Below are positions 49,901 to 60,498 of a stretch of DNA of 64,000 nt, in pieces. The stretch spans positions 66,913,869 through 66,977,868 of the forward strand of contig NC_046683.1 in NCBI RefSeq assembly GCF_009870125.1, given 5' to 3'. The stretch's first letter is position 1. Each line of letters begins with the position of its first letter. The position numbers were made by a program, and so were the translations under genes. The notes under the pieces were generated by a model. It ran no database searches, was not told the origin of the DNA, and saw only the letters and a list, made by a program, of their open reading frames with translations. This DNA is from Drosophila pseudoobscura. Its lineage: Eukaryota > Arthropoda > Insecta > Diptera > Drosophilidae.

Positions 49901-51164
49901 ATTCAAAGCTAAATGGCCTGAATGTGAATGTGGCCAAGACACGGCCGCGGATCCCCACTCCGGAGGTGGCAAAAGACGGCAGCACGAATCCAGGTGAGCG
50001 GCATGCGTCTTTCCCCCCCTCCCCCTCACCGAGCACCCCACTCATGCACCGTATTGTGTATCCGTATCCACTGTAGCCTCTAGTGCCGTCATAATGGCGC
50101 CATCACAACACCAAAGCGCACCACAGCAGCCCCCGCAACAGGCACAGGGAGGGGCGCACCACGTGTACCCCTCCTCCTACACCACAACCAACACCACGAG
50201 CACCAGTACGGGAATGGGGGCAATGGGGGGAATCGGGGGCATGGGCATGGGCATGGGCATGGGGATGGGCATGGGCATGGGCATGGGAGGGGGCATGCAT
50301 CTGGGGCACGATGGCGGCGGACAGGTGCTGGGCACGCTCCTCCTGTCGCCCATCAAAGAGATGGACAGCTCCTCATCGAATAACACTCTGATTCCAGGAC
50401 ACCCAGCCACAGCGGCCCTGGCGCAGGCCATCAACATGAAGGATGGCTTTCCAGCAGTCAGCAGTGAGTACCGGGCATAGATATTCCCGCAGATGCAGAT
50501 GCAGATTCAGATTCAGATACTCTAACCACAATCTCTCTCCGTAGCCCTTTCTGCTGCCACGAACATCACGACGCTGTCGTTTCCCTTCACGATGGCCAAC
50601 AGCAGCGGCGGCGGGGACACCATTCCCACGGGGACCCTGAGCATCCTTCCCATCGCGGCGAACGCCCAGCTGCCGACCATCACGACAACGGCCAGTGGCT
50701 ACGAGCCCAATGACGTCATCACCACGATCCCCGTCTCGCTCTCCATTCAGCGCTCCCCCTCGTCCCTGTCCATCGTGGACCTGGGCCAGGATCAGGACGG
50801 CTACAGCAACAGTGGCTCCAGCAACGGCATGACCGTGGGACCGGGAGCGGGCGGCGGCATCACCACCACAGCCCTCCTGTCCGTGAAGCCCCTGAACGGC
50901 AGCGGCAGCGGCAGCGGCAACGGCAACGGCAACATTTCGCGGAACAACAGCTTCAGTCTGAGCTTCAACCTGCAGGACCCCACAGTGCGGTCCTCGGTGC
51001 GTTCGGCAGGAGCCCCCACAGTGGATACGGTGGACAACTCTTCATCCGGTGGCGCGATCGCCCTGCCCCAGAGCGGCGCCACGGCAACGGCCACGGCCAC
51101 GAGTGCTCCCTCAACCCTCGCCAAACACAGTCCCGAGGCCAAGACAGGAGAGGTCTATGTCTGA
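42194..51164 (+). CDS. Best2: Bestrophin, calcium-activated anion channel (Best2-like)
   Basis: Bestrophins form pentameric chloride channels in the plasma membrane. Coding exons: 42194-42264, 43076-43186, 43270-43456, 43511-43879, 43954-44082, 44922-45029, 49150-49398, 49468-49804, 49901-49993, 50077-50463, 50545-51164. All junctions keep phase and give 886 aa. Residues 1-350 are strongly family-like: YRFALT in the first helix region, [22 protein letters not shown] (neck and second helix), LLPWPD, and the Ca-clasp [13 protein letters not shown] (306 onward). The long C-terminal half is low complexity and probably disordered: poly-Q with scattered Leu and His in exon 8, a run of Gly-Met dipeptides in exon 10, and Ser/Thr/Gly-rich exon 11. 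Intron 6 is 4.1 kb and holds a satellite with a duplicated acceptor. Identity as Best2 rather than another fly bestrophin rests on neighbourhood (Ldh, Mdr65). Confidence 0.92.
42272..42303. repeat. CCCAT pentanucleotide microsatellite
   Basis: About six copies of CATCC/CCCAT directly after the donor of the first coding bestrophin exon. Confidence 0.8.
47590..48030 (+). pseudogene. Coding-like debris inside bestrophin intron 6
   Basis: Unrecognised. One frame (about 47670-48030) reads continuously without an upstream ATG and gives protein-like segments such as [20 protein letters not shown] and [21 protein letters not shown] different frame just upstream (47596-47715) also looks coding-like. 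The frame change and lack of a start suggest a decayed gene or a chance reading. An intron-nested gene with unseen exons is the alternative. Confidence 0.2.
48560..49139. repeat. 11-bp satellite (TTTACGATACA / TTTACGAACCA) in intron 6
   Basis: About 50 imperfect head-to-tail copies of an 11-base unit, alternating between TTTACGATACA and TTTACGAACCA, with TTAACG and ATCAACG variants. The array is split by a duplicate of the exon 7 border and ends about 10 bases before the true exon 7 acceptor at 49149. Confidence 0.95.
48726..48768 (+). repeat. Duplicate of the exon 7 splice acceptor and exon start
   Basis: This 43-base segment matches 49131-49173 with two mismatches. It includes the TATTTATTCGTAG acceptor and the first about 24 bases of exon 7, which read AAYMIIDG instead of AAYMIVDE. 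If used, the frame runs into satellite DNA and meets a stop after some 60 codons. Confidence 0.9.
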
Positions 51165-52123
51165 GCGGAGGAACAGGACACCTACTCCGACCCATCCACT
51201 GGATTATAGCTTTCGTCGTAGGTTTAAGCACCCCCTTCCAGAACCACTGATACGATATTATCATCTAGGAAAGAGAACAAAACAAGAGTAATCCTCTCTT
51301 CGGATTGTACATACATATGCACACATCAATATACACACATACATGTATAGCCCACAGACGGATCGTATCGTAATGGATCGTAATATCGTACGGCACACGC
51401 GAGTCTTTCTCGATAGTTGGGCGAATAAATTACGAATAAAATCTTTACCAAGAGAATCTCCACTATATATTACCCGTGCAAACATTGGACCGTGTAAATA
51501 CTTTGGAACACCCCGCCCCCCCTCTCCCCCCGCCGCCCCAAAAAACATAATATGTGATATGCGATTATTGTATGTGTTTTTTTTTTGTTTTTTGTTTGTT
51601 CAAGCTATAAAATTTGTGCATCTTTAGGATTAATGTGGAACTCCATGTAACTCCATGTAGAGGATGGTAGAAGAACACAGATCTAATAAATTCTAGGCTC
51701 CTTTGTACAGATACAGATACAGATACAAATGATCGACGAGGCAGATGAAGAATTTTCATTATTTTTTTTGGTAATTTTAAACTTTAAACTGAAATAAAAT
51801 CAAATTTACTTAACAGAAACAAAAAAAAAAGAGTACGTTCAATCTGGAACTGGTTCTAGAAGCACGAGCACTTCTCGATAGTTAAGCGATAGCGAACAAA
51901 TTGCGAATAAACTGCGAGCAAACGCTCGAAGGAACGCTCCACGATACCGATAGATGTCGACCATCGATATGGAATGGAAATCTCTTTGGATTTGACATCT
52001 TTTGCATACAAATTAATCACTGATTTAATATCGAAAACCGGATGGAGTATAGACAGGAAATAGGAACTAGTCCAATATTATAGCGAAGGCTGTGCAATAC
52101 CAGAACTATACCATAACTATCCG
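51165..52123. other. Bestrophin 3' region
   Basis: Possible poly(A) signals AATAAA at 51424-51429 and 51435-51440, with more at about 51687 and 51794. A CTCGATAGTT-(GG/AA)-GCGA phrase followed by ACGAATAAA or GCGAATAAA appears twice (51410-51440, 51874-51910). No exon seen. Confidence 0.5.
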
Positions 52124-52555
52124 TTACTGTCCGTAACTGTCCGTAACTGTCCGTAACTCTCTCACTTCCAACACCTGTGGGAACAGCGAAAACAGATTTG
52201 AGTTCTTATCCCCTCGAAAGTTATAGCCGTGGAACGGGAAATGGCGAAGCACTTGGGTTATTCTCTTACAGACCCTCTGGGGTGGCTTCATAGCTGCCTC
52301 CCGGCACTCCTGCTCCTGTTTGTTGTACACCTGTAGGCACGAAGGATCATGTATGTCGGGGATCATATCTGCCTGGCCCCATGCCGATTGGGTTGACAAT
52401 TTGGAGCTGGTAGATGGCAGGTTATCCTCTTCTCGGCCCGTGATCGTTGGAGGACCCGCTTTGGGTGCCAGCCAGTCGGGTGCCGGCAGGAAAACCCCAA
52501 AGTCTTCAGAGATTGCACATGCAAAAGATACACAGGTATTCCGCAAGGGATTCAT
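52124..52555 (-). CDS. Unrecognised 143 aa protein, candidate gene
   Basis: A single frame from an ATG (complement of 52553-52555) to a stop at 52124. I do not recognise it. Composition looks protein-like rather than repetitive: a Pro/Ser-rich first half, then MIPDIHDPSCLQVYNKQEQE and a basic segment RVCKRITQVLRHFPFHGYNF. Its last codons fall in a CCGTAACTGT decamer repeat, so the C-terminus may be variable. It is convergent with the bestrophin and divergent from the small gene at 52971. No signal peptide or membrane segment is evident. A chance frame in the intergenic gap is possible. Confidence 0.35.
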   Translation of the reverse strand: MNPLRNTCVSFACAISEDFGVFLPAPDWLAPKAGPPTITGREEDNLPSTSSKLSTQSAWGQADMIPDIHDPSCLQVYNKQEQECREAAMKPPQRVCKRITQVLRHFPFHGYNFRGDKNSNLFSLFPQVLEVRELRTVTDSYGQ

Positions 52556-52970
52556 TCCTTATCTTGAACGTGGAGCGGAGGATCTTCTACGCGCATGTTT
52601 CCTTGATAGGCTACACAGTACCAGGTACCAGGTACGAGCTACCAGGTACCAGGATGTTCCATAAAGCGTGGTCAGCCCCGCCCAGGACTGGGTCCCAGAA
52701 TCCTGCGAGGCCGAAGCCGAGGCCGAGTCCTACGCTTGTGGCGCATATACACTTGGTTTTAGTGCCAGTCTCTGATTTTAGCAAAGCCCACTCTGAACCT
52801 CTTCCAGTCTCGGGCTGTCTCTGTCTCTGTCTCTGTCTCTGTCCCTATCTCTGTTTTCTCAGTCAGTCTCCAAAGCAGGCGCTAAAACTATTGCCACAAG
52901 CAAGTTGCTCGTTTTTAGAAGTCGAAAGGCTTACCCACCAGGAGACGGAAAAGCCGGAAAAAAACGAGAA

Positions 52971-53570
52971 ATGCCAACAAAAAAAAAAATGAAAGGAAAC
53001 GCTAAAGGTAAAGGAAGTACTCGGTTCTGCGGCCATCGGACAGTCGTAACTCATTTCTCATTTCGTCTCATTTCAGCTGGGAGTATACCGGTGGCAACCG
53101 CGACTGTGGTTCGGCGCCAAATGCCGCCGCGCGCCTGCAAGACCAAGAGCCAGAGCACCGCCAGGCCCAGTCTTACTCCCAGCCGCCAGCAGCCCAGCCG
53201 CCTGGCCACGAAGCCCAGCCTGAAGCCGACCACTGGCTCCCAGGCGCCATCGCAGACCATCGCTAAGTCGAGGCCCACCGGTCTCGAGACGCAGCAGAAG
53301 CGCTGCCTGGAGGTGCGCAACACCTTGGGCGAACGCAGCACCCGGCACATGATGGCACTGCGGGCGCTCCGCCCTACTTTGGACAGCGTAAAGCCCTGGG
53401 ACTCGGACGATGAAAGCGAGTCGGTCGGAGTCGCTCCCGTAGCTGGTCCCGGAGTCGCTCCCGTAGCTGCTCCCGAAGTCGCTCGCGCTGGAGGAAACGC
53501 CGGTACAAATCAGCCGGCACCATTCGTGCGGCGCACCAGCAGGAGGCTCAAGAGTCTGCCTCCGTTTTAG
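52971..53570 (+). CDS. Small basic protein of unknown function
   Basis: Coding exons 52971-53007 and 53077-53570, giving 176 aa; the 69-base intron has good borders (GGTAAAGG, TTTCAG). The intron length is a multiple of three and has no stop, so retention would add 23 residues. The N-terminus is Lys-rich (MPTKKKMKGNAK), residues about 30-85 are Ser/Thr/Pro/Lys-rich, a conserved-looking block QQKRCLEVRNTLGERSTRHM follows, then an acidic DSDDESES patch, a VAPVA repeat and a basic end RRTSRRLKSLPPF. This composition suggests a nuclear or chromatin/cytoskeleton-associated protein, but I recognise no family. AATAAA at 53676-53681 is a plausible poly(A) signal. Confidence 0.6.
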   Translation: MPTKKKMKGNAKGKGSTRFCGHRTVVTHFSFRLISAGSIPVATATVVRRQMPPRACKTKSQSTARPSLTPSRQQPSRLATKPSLKPTTGSQAPSQTIAKSRPTGLETQQKRCLEVRNTLGERSTRHMMALRALRPTLDSVKPWDSDDESESVGVAPVAGPGVAPVAAPEVARAGGNAGTNQPAPFVRRTSRRLKSLPPF

Positions 53571-53573
53571 ATT

Positions 53574-53640
53574 GTTGCACCTTCCACCCTCCACCTTCCA
53601 TCCACCACCTTCCACCCTCCACCTTCCACCCTCCACCTTC
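53574..53640. repeat. CCACCTT minisatellite in the 3' UTR of the small basic gene
   Basis: Repeated CACCTTCCACCCTC units directly after the stop codon. A related CATCCTC repeat lies at 9370-9440. Confidence 0.8.
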
Positions 53641-53675
53641 CCGAATGCATTTCTCGTACAAAATGAAAGAAAAAG

Positions 53676-53681
53676 AATAAA
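53676..53681 (+). terminator. Poly(A) signal AATAAA
   Basis: AATAAA in an A-rich setting, about 105 bases after the stop of the small basic protein gene. Confidence 0.55.
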
Positions 53682-54438
53682 GAAAAGAAAAATCCTCTAC
53701 AGAATGTCTCTTTTACTCTCATTGTAAATTGGAGCGCCTCTTTCGGCGGAACCTACCCCAAGAGCGGAAAGCGGAGATCAATTAGAATTGTGAACCCCAA
53801 AGCGAGCGATTGATACGATACACTCACGAGTACTCATGCCCCAGCCCGAGTCCGAGCCCGAGCCCGAGCCCGAGTACTCTGTCCAGCATCCACATCGGGG
53901 AATCAACATAAATGGGTGGCTCCGCGGACGGTGTTCCAGCAGTCGCGCTTGGGCGGTCCGAGTGAGCAGTAACGGATCTTCCGCAGAAATCAGTGCATAG
54001 ATACAGTATCTCAAGGATCAAAAAGTGTTGAAAATCAATTAAAAGGTGATCATCCATCCCACGACAAGGAGACGGGGTAGGGGGCAGGGGGCAGGGGTCG
54101 AATGGCGCCACACAGATTTCTGTACGGGCCTCTGATTCCAATCGAATCGAATCGCTCCAAATTGGCGTTGGAATGTCCAATAATAAACGGTAGATTCTAT
54201 TACTCGTTAACCCCGCGGGTCAATGAGAGAGAACTATGGCAAAAGATACAAAGTAGCTGCTGTACCCTTGCCACAGCCACAGCCACAGCCACAGATACAG
54301 ATACATGCCTCTGAGAGTGTGGCAGTAATTGAATTAACCTTTGCGTGCCGCCTGTCTGTGTCTGTGTCCGTGTCTGTGAATAAATCGCGGGTCTTGGCTC
54401 GAGTAACACTATTCCTCCGTCCTTCGTCGTACCGATAG
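53682..54438. other. Mdr65 upstream region
   Basis: No exon seen. Short CGAGCC repeats (53842-53875), ACAGCC repeats (54275-54295) and TGTGTC repeats (54355-54380). The bases directly before the ATG (CCGATAG) could end a leader intron. Confidence 0.45.
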
Positions 54439-57400
54439 ATGGACGAGGCTTCTGGCACGACGACAACCGATGGCAAGTCCCTGGATGAGGCCCCGGTAGC
54501 CGCAGGACTGGAGCCCACACAGCCGATCGGCTTCCTGCAGCTCTTCCGCTTCTCCACCTGCGGGGAGATCGCGTGGCTCTTCTTTGGGTTCCTCATGTGC
54601 TGCGTCAAGGCGTTGACCCTGCCCGCAGTGGTCATCATTTACAGCGAGTTCACGTCGATGCTGGTGGACCGGGCCATGGAGTTCGGGACGAGTTCGAAGG
54701 TCCACGCGTTGCCCCTCTTCGGGGGCGGAAAGTCGCTGTAAGTCGAAGGAGGACCTGCCTATCCGTCTATCCACCTATCCGCCTATCCGCAGAGGCTGAT
54801 CTACAGAGCTCTTTCCGCTCTTTCCGCTCTTCTCTCTTCTTCCGTTCTTCTCTCCGTTTTCCCCTGCAGCACAAACGCCACTCTGGCGGTGAGGAATGAG
54901 GCCCTCTACGACGACTCCATCTCGTACGGCCTGCTGCTGACCATCGCATCGGTGGTGATGTTCATAGCTGGCATCTTCTCGGTGGACATCTTCAACGTGG
55001 TGGCCCTGCGGCAGGTCTCGCGCATGCGGATCATGCTCTTCACCTCGGTGATGCGGCAGGAGATTGGGTGGCACGACCTGGCGAGCAAGCAGAACTTCGT
55101 CCAGAGCATGGTCGAGTGAGTCCCCGCCAGAGGAGTCCCCGCCAGCGAGTGTGCTCATTGCTTTTGCCTTTGCTTCTGCTTCTGCCCTTCCAGTGACGTC
55201 GAGAAGATACGCGACGGCATCTCCGAGAAGGTGGGACACTTCGTCTATCTGATTGTGGGCTTCATCATCACGGTGGCCATATCCTTCAGCTACGGCTGGA
55301 AGCTGACGCTCGCCGTCAGCTCCTACATTCCCATCGTGATCCTCGTGAATTATTATGTGGCAAAGGTGAGATGCGAGGCGCACAGATACACAGATGCAGA
55401 TACATTTGTATCTTTTGCTAGTTTCAAGGAAAACTCACGGCCAGAGAGCAGGAATCGTATGCGGGGGCGGGAAACCTCGCCGAGGAGATCCTCAGTGCCA
55501 TTCGCACGGTCGTGTCCTTTGGCGGGGAGAAGGCGGAGGTGCAGCGCTACGAGAACTTCCTGGTGCCCGCGCGGAAGGCCAGTCAGTGGAAGGGCGCCTT
55601 CTCGGGCCTCAGCGACGCCCTGCTCAAGTCCATGCTGTACCTGTCGTGTGCGGGCGCCTTCTGGTACGGCGTCAACCTGATCATCGACGACCGCGGAGTG
55701 GAGGACAAGGAGTACACTCCTGCCATCCTGATGATCGCCTTCTTCGGCATCATTGTGGGGGCGGACAACATCGCCCGGACAGCGCCCTTCCTCGAGTCCT
55801 TCGCCACCGCCCGTGGGTGTGCCACCAACCTCTTCAAGGTCATTGACCTCCAGTCCAAGATCGATCCCCTCTCGACGGATGGAAAGCTCCTCAACTACGG
55901 CCTGCGGGGCGACGTGGAGTTCCAGGATGTCTTCTTCCGGTATCCCTCCCGCCCCGAGGTCACCGTCCATCGGGGCCTGAACATCAGGATCCGCGCGGGG
56001 CAAACGGTGGCTCTGGTGGGCTCCTCCGGCTGTGGCAAGTCCACGTGCGTGCAGCTCCTGCAGAGGTTCTACGATCCCGTCTTCGGTTCCGTGATGCTCG
56101 ACGACCTGGACATCCGCAAGTACAACATCCAGTGGCTGCGCTCCAACATCGCGGTGGTGGGCCAGGAGCCGGTGCTCTTCCTGGGAACCATTGCCCAAAA
56201 CATCAGCTACGGCAAGCCGGGGGCCACCCAGAAGGAGATCGAGGCAGCTGCCACCCAGGCGGGGGCCCACGAATTCATCACGGGACTGCCAGAGGTGAGT
56301 GACACCCCATCGATATCGACATCGACATCGACATCCACATCCACGTCCCCCTCCCACCCACAGAGCTATCGCACAATGATCGGGGAGCGGGGATCCCAGC
56401 TGTCGGGCGGACAGAAGCAGCGCATTGCCATCGCCCGGGCACTCATCCAAAACCCCAAAATCCTGCTGCTGGACGAAGCAACGTCCGCCCTGGACTACCA
56501 ATCGGAGAAGCAGGTGCAACAGGCCCTGGATCTGGCCAGCAAGGGACGCACCACCATTGTGGTGTCGCATCGTCTGTCCGCCATTCGCGGGGCCGACAAG
56601 ATTGTCTTCATCCAGGACGGCAAGGTCCTCGAGGAGGGCTCGCACGACGACCTGATGGCCCTGGAGTCCGCATACTACCGAATGGTGCGTGCCGGCGACA
56701 TCCACATGCCCGACGAGCTGCAAACGGAGGACGAAGAGACGACCATCGATGACGCCAAACGTAAGTACGGCAGAAGGAGAGACACAGCAAGAGACAGATA
56801 CAGTGGAGAGTCCCCAGAGGAATCACAGTTAGGAAAATACTACTAGCAGGCGAGCGAAAATACCATTCAAATCCGTAAAACCATAAAACTCCCTTCTGCA
56901 AGTCTCTCTGAAAAAAAAAACAACAACAAGAAACAACTCGGGACTTACTGGCGCGAAAATATTCCACACAGGCATGAGACTCCAGCGCGCTGCCGCGCAG
57001 CCGCTGCGTCGGTAAGCCGAAGAGGGACATTGCTTTCCGAATTCAGTTCGGGTGATCGGCTCGGCTCGGCTGGGCGACACACACAAACCTCATACTTGAT
57101 TGGGCGGGCTACTGTGGGAGGGGAGTAGTTCTCGCACAGAGAAGCAGACAAACAACTCACTTTATGGGGCTGTGCCTTGCCGACGGCGACTGCAACGTCG
57201 ACAGCGAAGGCGACAGCGAAGGCGAAGACGAAAAGGGAAACGATGCAAAATTGTTTTTGCAATTAACATGGGCTTGTGCTAATCGAGTGATGTGTCGCCA
57301 GTGCGTGTGAGGGAGTGGCGGGAGGATGCAGGGCGCACCAAGCAGCCACTTGTTCCCTATTGCTCTCTCTTTCGTTCTGCCGAGACTTTTGTAAATAAAA

Positions 57401-59694
57401 CGAAAGAAAATGTACCGTGTACCTCCGAGGGTATATTCGACTGGGCATTCAGTTCCATGGACTCCAGTTCTCCCAAGCATCGCAATAACATTTCAATCCC
57501 TTTCCAGGCAAAAGCCTGGCACTCCTCGAGAAGTCCTTCGAGACGAGTCCCTTGAACTTTGAAAAGGGTGCCCACAAGGAGAACAGCGTGCAGTTCGACG
57601 AGCCCATCGTGAAGCCCCTCCCGAAGGACAGCAACGCACTCAAGCTGCAGGACGCTGCCACCGCCGCAGAGAAGCCCAATTTCTTCCACACCTTCGCGCG
57701 GATCGTGCGGCTCTCCCGCCCCGAATGGTGTTACCTGGTCCTCGGGACAATCAGTGCCATTGCCGTCGGCTGCCTCTATCCGGCGTTCTCCATCATTTTC
57801 GGTGAATTCTACGCCGCACTCGCGGAACAGGACCCGGAGGACGCCCTCAGCCGCACCGCAGTCCTCTCGTGGGCGTGCCTGGGCCTCGCCTTCGTCACGG
57901 GACTCGTGTGCTTCCTGCAGACGTATCTGTTCAACTACGCGGGCATTTGGCTGACGACCCGAATGAGGGCCATGACCTTCAAGGCGATGGTCAGCCAGGA
58001 GGTCGGGTGGTTCGACGACGAGGACAACTCCGTGGGCGCCCTGTCCGCCCGTCTCTCGGGGGAGGCAGCGGGCGTGCAGGGTGCCATCGGGTATCCCCTG
58101 AGCGGCATGATCCAGGCCCTCTCCAACTTCACTTCGAGCGTCACCGTCGCCATGTACTACAACTGGAAGCTGGCGCTCCTCTGCCTCGCCAATTGTCCGA
58201 TAATCGTCGGTTCAGTCATCCTGGAAGCCAAGTATGTCTCCCGTCCGTGATTCCGCGGATCACGTGATTCACTCCATTCACTCGATTCACTCGATTCATT
58301 CCATTCGCAACCCCACTCGTTTCGCTAGGATGATGTCCACCGCCATCGTGAGGGAGAAACAAGTCATTGAGGAGGCCTGTCGCATTGCCACCGAATCCAT
58401 CACTAACATCCGCACCGTGGCGGGGCTCCGGCGGGAGGCGGACGTCATTCGGCAGTACACGCAGGAGATCCATCGGGTGGAGGGCCTCATCCACCAGAAG
58501 CTGCGCTGGCGGGGCGTCCTCAACTCCACGATGCAGGCGTCCGCGTTCTTCGCCTACGCGGTGGCCCTCTGCTACGGCGGCGTCCTGGTCTCCGAGGGAC
58601 AGCTGCCCTTCCAGGACATCATCAAGTGAGGGTCCCGGCCCCGGCCGCTCCTCTGCTCCTTCCTCCTAACGGCTTCTCCCTTCCTTTGGCAGGGTCTCGG
58701 AAACCCTGCTCTATGGCTCCATGATGCTCGCCCAGTCGCTGGCCTTCACCCCCGCCTTCTCGGCGGCCCTCGTGGCCGGGCACCGCCTCTTCCAGATCCT
58801 CGACCGCCGGCCCAGGATCGTCTCGCCCATGGGCACCATCCGGAACACCCTCGCCAAGCAACTGAATCTCTTCGAGGGCGTGCGCTACCGCGGCATTGAG
58901 TTCCGCTATCCGACGCGACCCGATGCCAAGATTCTCCAGGGCCTGGATCTGGAGGTGCTCAAGGGCCAAACGGTGGCCCTGGTGGGGCACTCCGGCTGCG
59001 GCAAGTCCACCTGCGTGCAGCTGCTGCAACGCTACTACGACCCGGATGAGGGATCCATCGTAAGGGATCCATTCATCGCCATAGACACTCATTCTACAGA
59101 TACCTTCCTCTCTCTCTCCCCCCACCCACCATTGCACAGCACATCGACCACGATGATATCCAGCACGATCTGACCCTCGAGGGCGTACGCTCCCGCCTCG
59201 GCATCGTCTCGCAGGAGCCCACCCTCTTCGAGCGCTCCATCGCGGAGAACATCGCCTACGGGGACAACCGTCGCTCCGTCTCGATGGCCGAGGTGATGGC
59301 CGCCGCCAAGAGCGCCAATGCCCACAGCTTCATCATCTCGCTGCCGAACGGCTACGACACGCGGATGGGGGCCCGCGGCACCCAGCTGTCGGGCGGGCAG
59401 AAGCAGCGCATCGCCATCGCCCGGGCCCTGGTGCGGAACCCCAAGATCCTGCTCCTGGACGAGGCCACCTCGGCCCTGGACCTGCAGAGCGAGCAGCTGG
59501 TGCAGCAGGCCCTCGACTCCGCGTGCAGCGGACGCACATGCATTGTCATCGCCCACCGCCTGTCCACCGTCCAGAACGCCGACTGCATCTGCGTGGTGCA
59601 GAACGGCCGCGTGGTGGAGCAGGGCACCCACCTGGAGCTCATTTCCCAGCGCGGCATCTACGCGAAGCTCCACAAAACCCAGAAGGATCACTGA
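54439..59694 (+). CDS. Mdr65: ABCB full transporter, Mdr65 (P-glycoprotein type)
   Basis: ATP-driven efflux pump of the plasma membrane; in D. melanogaster it guards the blood-brain barrier. Coding exons 54439-54737, 54870-55115, 55194-55365, 55422-56294, 56364-56760, 57508-58231, 58329-58625, 58693-59059, 59140-59694; all phases agree, 1309 aa, normal for a TMD-NBD-TMD-NBD protein. NBD1: Walker [10 protein letters not shown] (439-447), signature LSGGQ (543-547), Walker B ILLLDEA (D567, E568). NBD2: Walker [10 protein letters not shown] (1101-1109), LSGGQ (1208-1212), Walker B D1232/E1233. Both catalytic sites look intact. The linker between the halves (about 640-720) is charged and crossed by intron 5, which carries a dispersed repeat. 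It closely follows the fly Mdr65 sequence as I remember it. It is in tandem with a second ABCB gene 2.2 kb downstream on the same strand. Confidence 0.95.
56984..57382 (-). repeat. Dispersed ~400 bp repeat, copy in Mdr65 intron 5
   Basis: Matches 62930-63336 in reverse complement over nearly its whole length. One edge is GC-rich with nested short inverted repeats (GCGCGCTGCCGCGCAGCC). The other is GGCAGAACGAAAGAGAG on the minus strand. It has no terminal inverted repeats that I can see and no long frame with an ATG. The family is unknown: a MITE, a Helitron-type non-autonomous element or a SINE are all possible. Confidence 0.8.
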
Positions 59695-59859
59695 GGCGCC
59701 GACGAGGCCGCGCCTTCCGGGGCAAACGATCGCCGGAGAACATATATTCACTGCAACTTGTATCCCAATATCCAAGAGATTCACGCTTGCCGCGTATCGC
59801 GTATCGCGCATCGCGTATAGCATTTTCTTTTTTAAGCAGGACTTTTTTTTTTGCATTTT

Positions 59860-59865
59860 AATAAA
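59860..59865 (+). terminator. Mdr65 poly(A) signal
   Basis: AATAAATAAATAAT run about 165 bases after the Mdr65 stop codon. Confidence 0.6.
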
Positions 59866-60137
59866 TAAATAATATCACAATTAACAAAAACGACAGCATT
59901 CCACGTATTCCAGTATACCCTTACTGCCAGAAAAGGGAGCAAGGAACCACGCAAACGAGCTGAAGCGCCCTAGGGACGAGCCCCTGGACGAGTCCTGGTC
60001 TCCTGGCCAGCTCTCTGCAGCGGCGATCTGTCCCAGGGGGCACGAGGTGGCACCGGGAAGGGGCTCCCACCGAGCCTGGACCTGCTCCGCCATTCGCACG
60101 AATTGAAATCTGTGTGCAGCAAAATGGCAACAGTCGA

Positions 60138-60311
60138 ATGTACGAATGGCTCCAAGGATACGAGCTCAAGCCAAAAGGATATGGCACAGAGATCGGAGAT
60201 GGTGGCGGCACAGCCCTGCGGATCGGGCGGGACTATCTGTGGCGATACTCCTACGCCTATATGAAGTATAGAGAATTCATTTTCAAAGGCCCCGAGGTCA
60301 GAGGCCTCTGA
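60138..60311 (+). CDS. Unrecognised 57 aa reading frame, weak candidate
   Basis: From ATG, the frame reads MYEWLQGYELKPKGYG and onward, with RIGRDYLWRYSYAYMKYREF. It is rich in aromatic residues and looks protein-like, and the frame is open for at least 20 codons upstream of the ATG, so the real start or an upstream exon could be elsewhere. I know no match. It lies between the two ABCB genes. Chance is possible for this length. Confidence 0.25.
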   Translation: MYEWLQGYELKPKGYGTEIGDGGGTALRIGRDYLWRYSYAYMKYREFIFKGPEVRGL

Positions 60312-60498
60312 CGTGCGTTCCGTAAGCCGTAATGGGATGTTTTTTGGATAGACTTTTGCACACACTTCGAGGTGAATCTCTTGAGGGCAAAGAGTAAGGG
60401 AAAAGACGGGCTTTCGCATTGAAGTTGACGGAATTATCTCTCAATTGGTTCAATTAATATAATAATATAATGCGAAATACAATCTCCAATTAGAGAAA

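Noticed and set aside
55353-56723. A 456-codon minus-strand frame across Mdr65 exons
   Set aside because: It is antisense to a well-supported transporter exon with Walker and signature motifs; GC-rich coding DNA often leaves such frames open.
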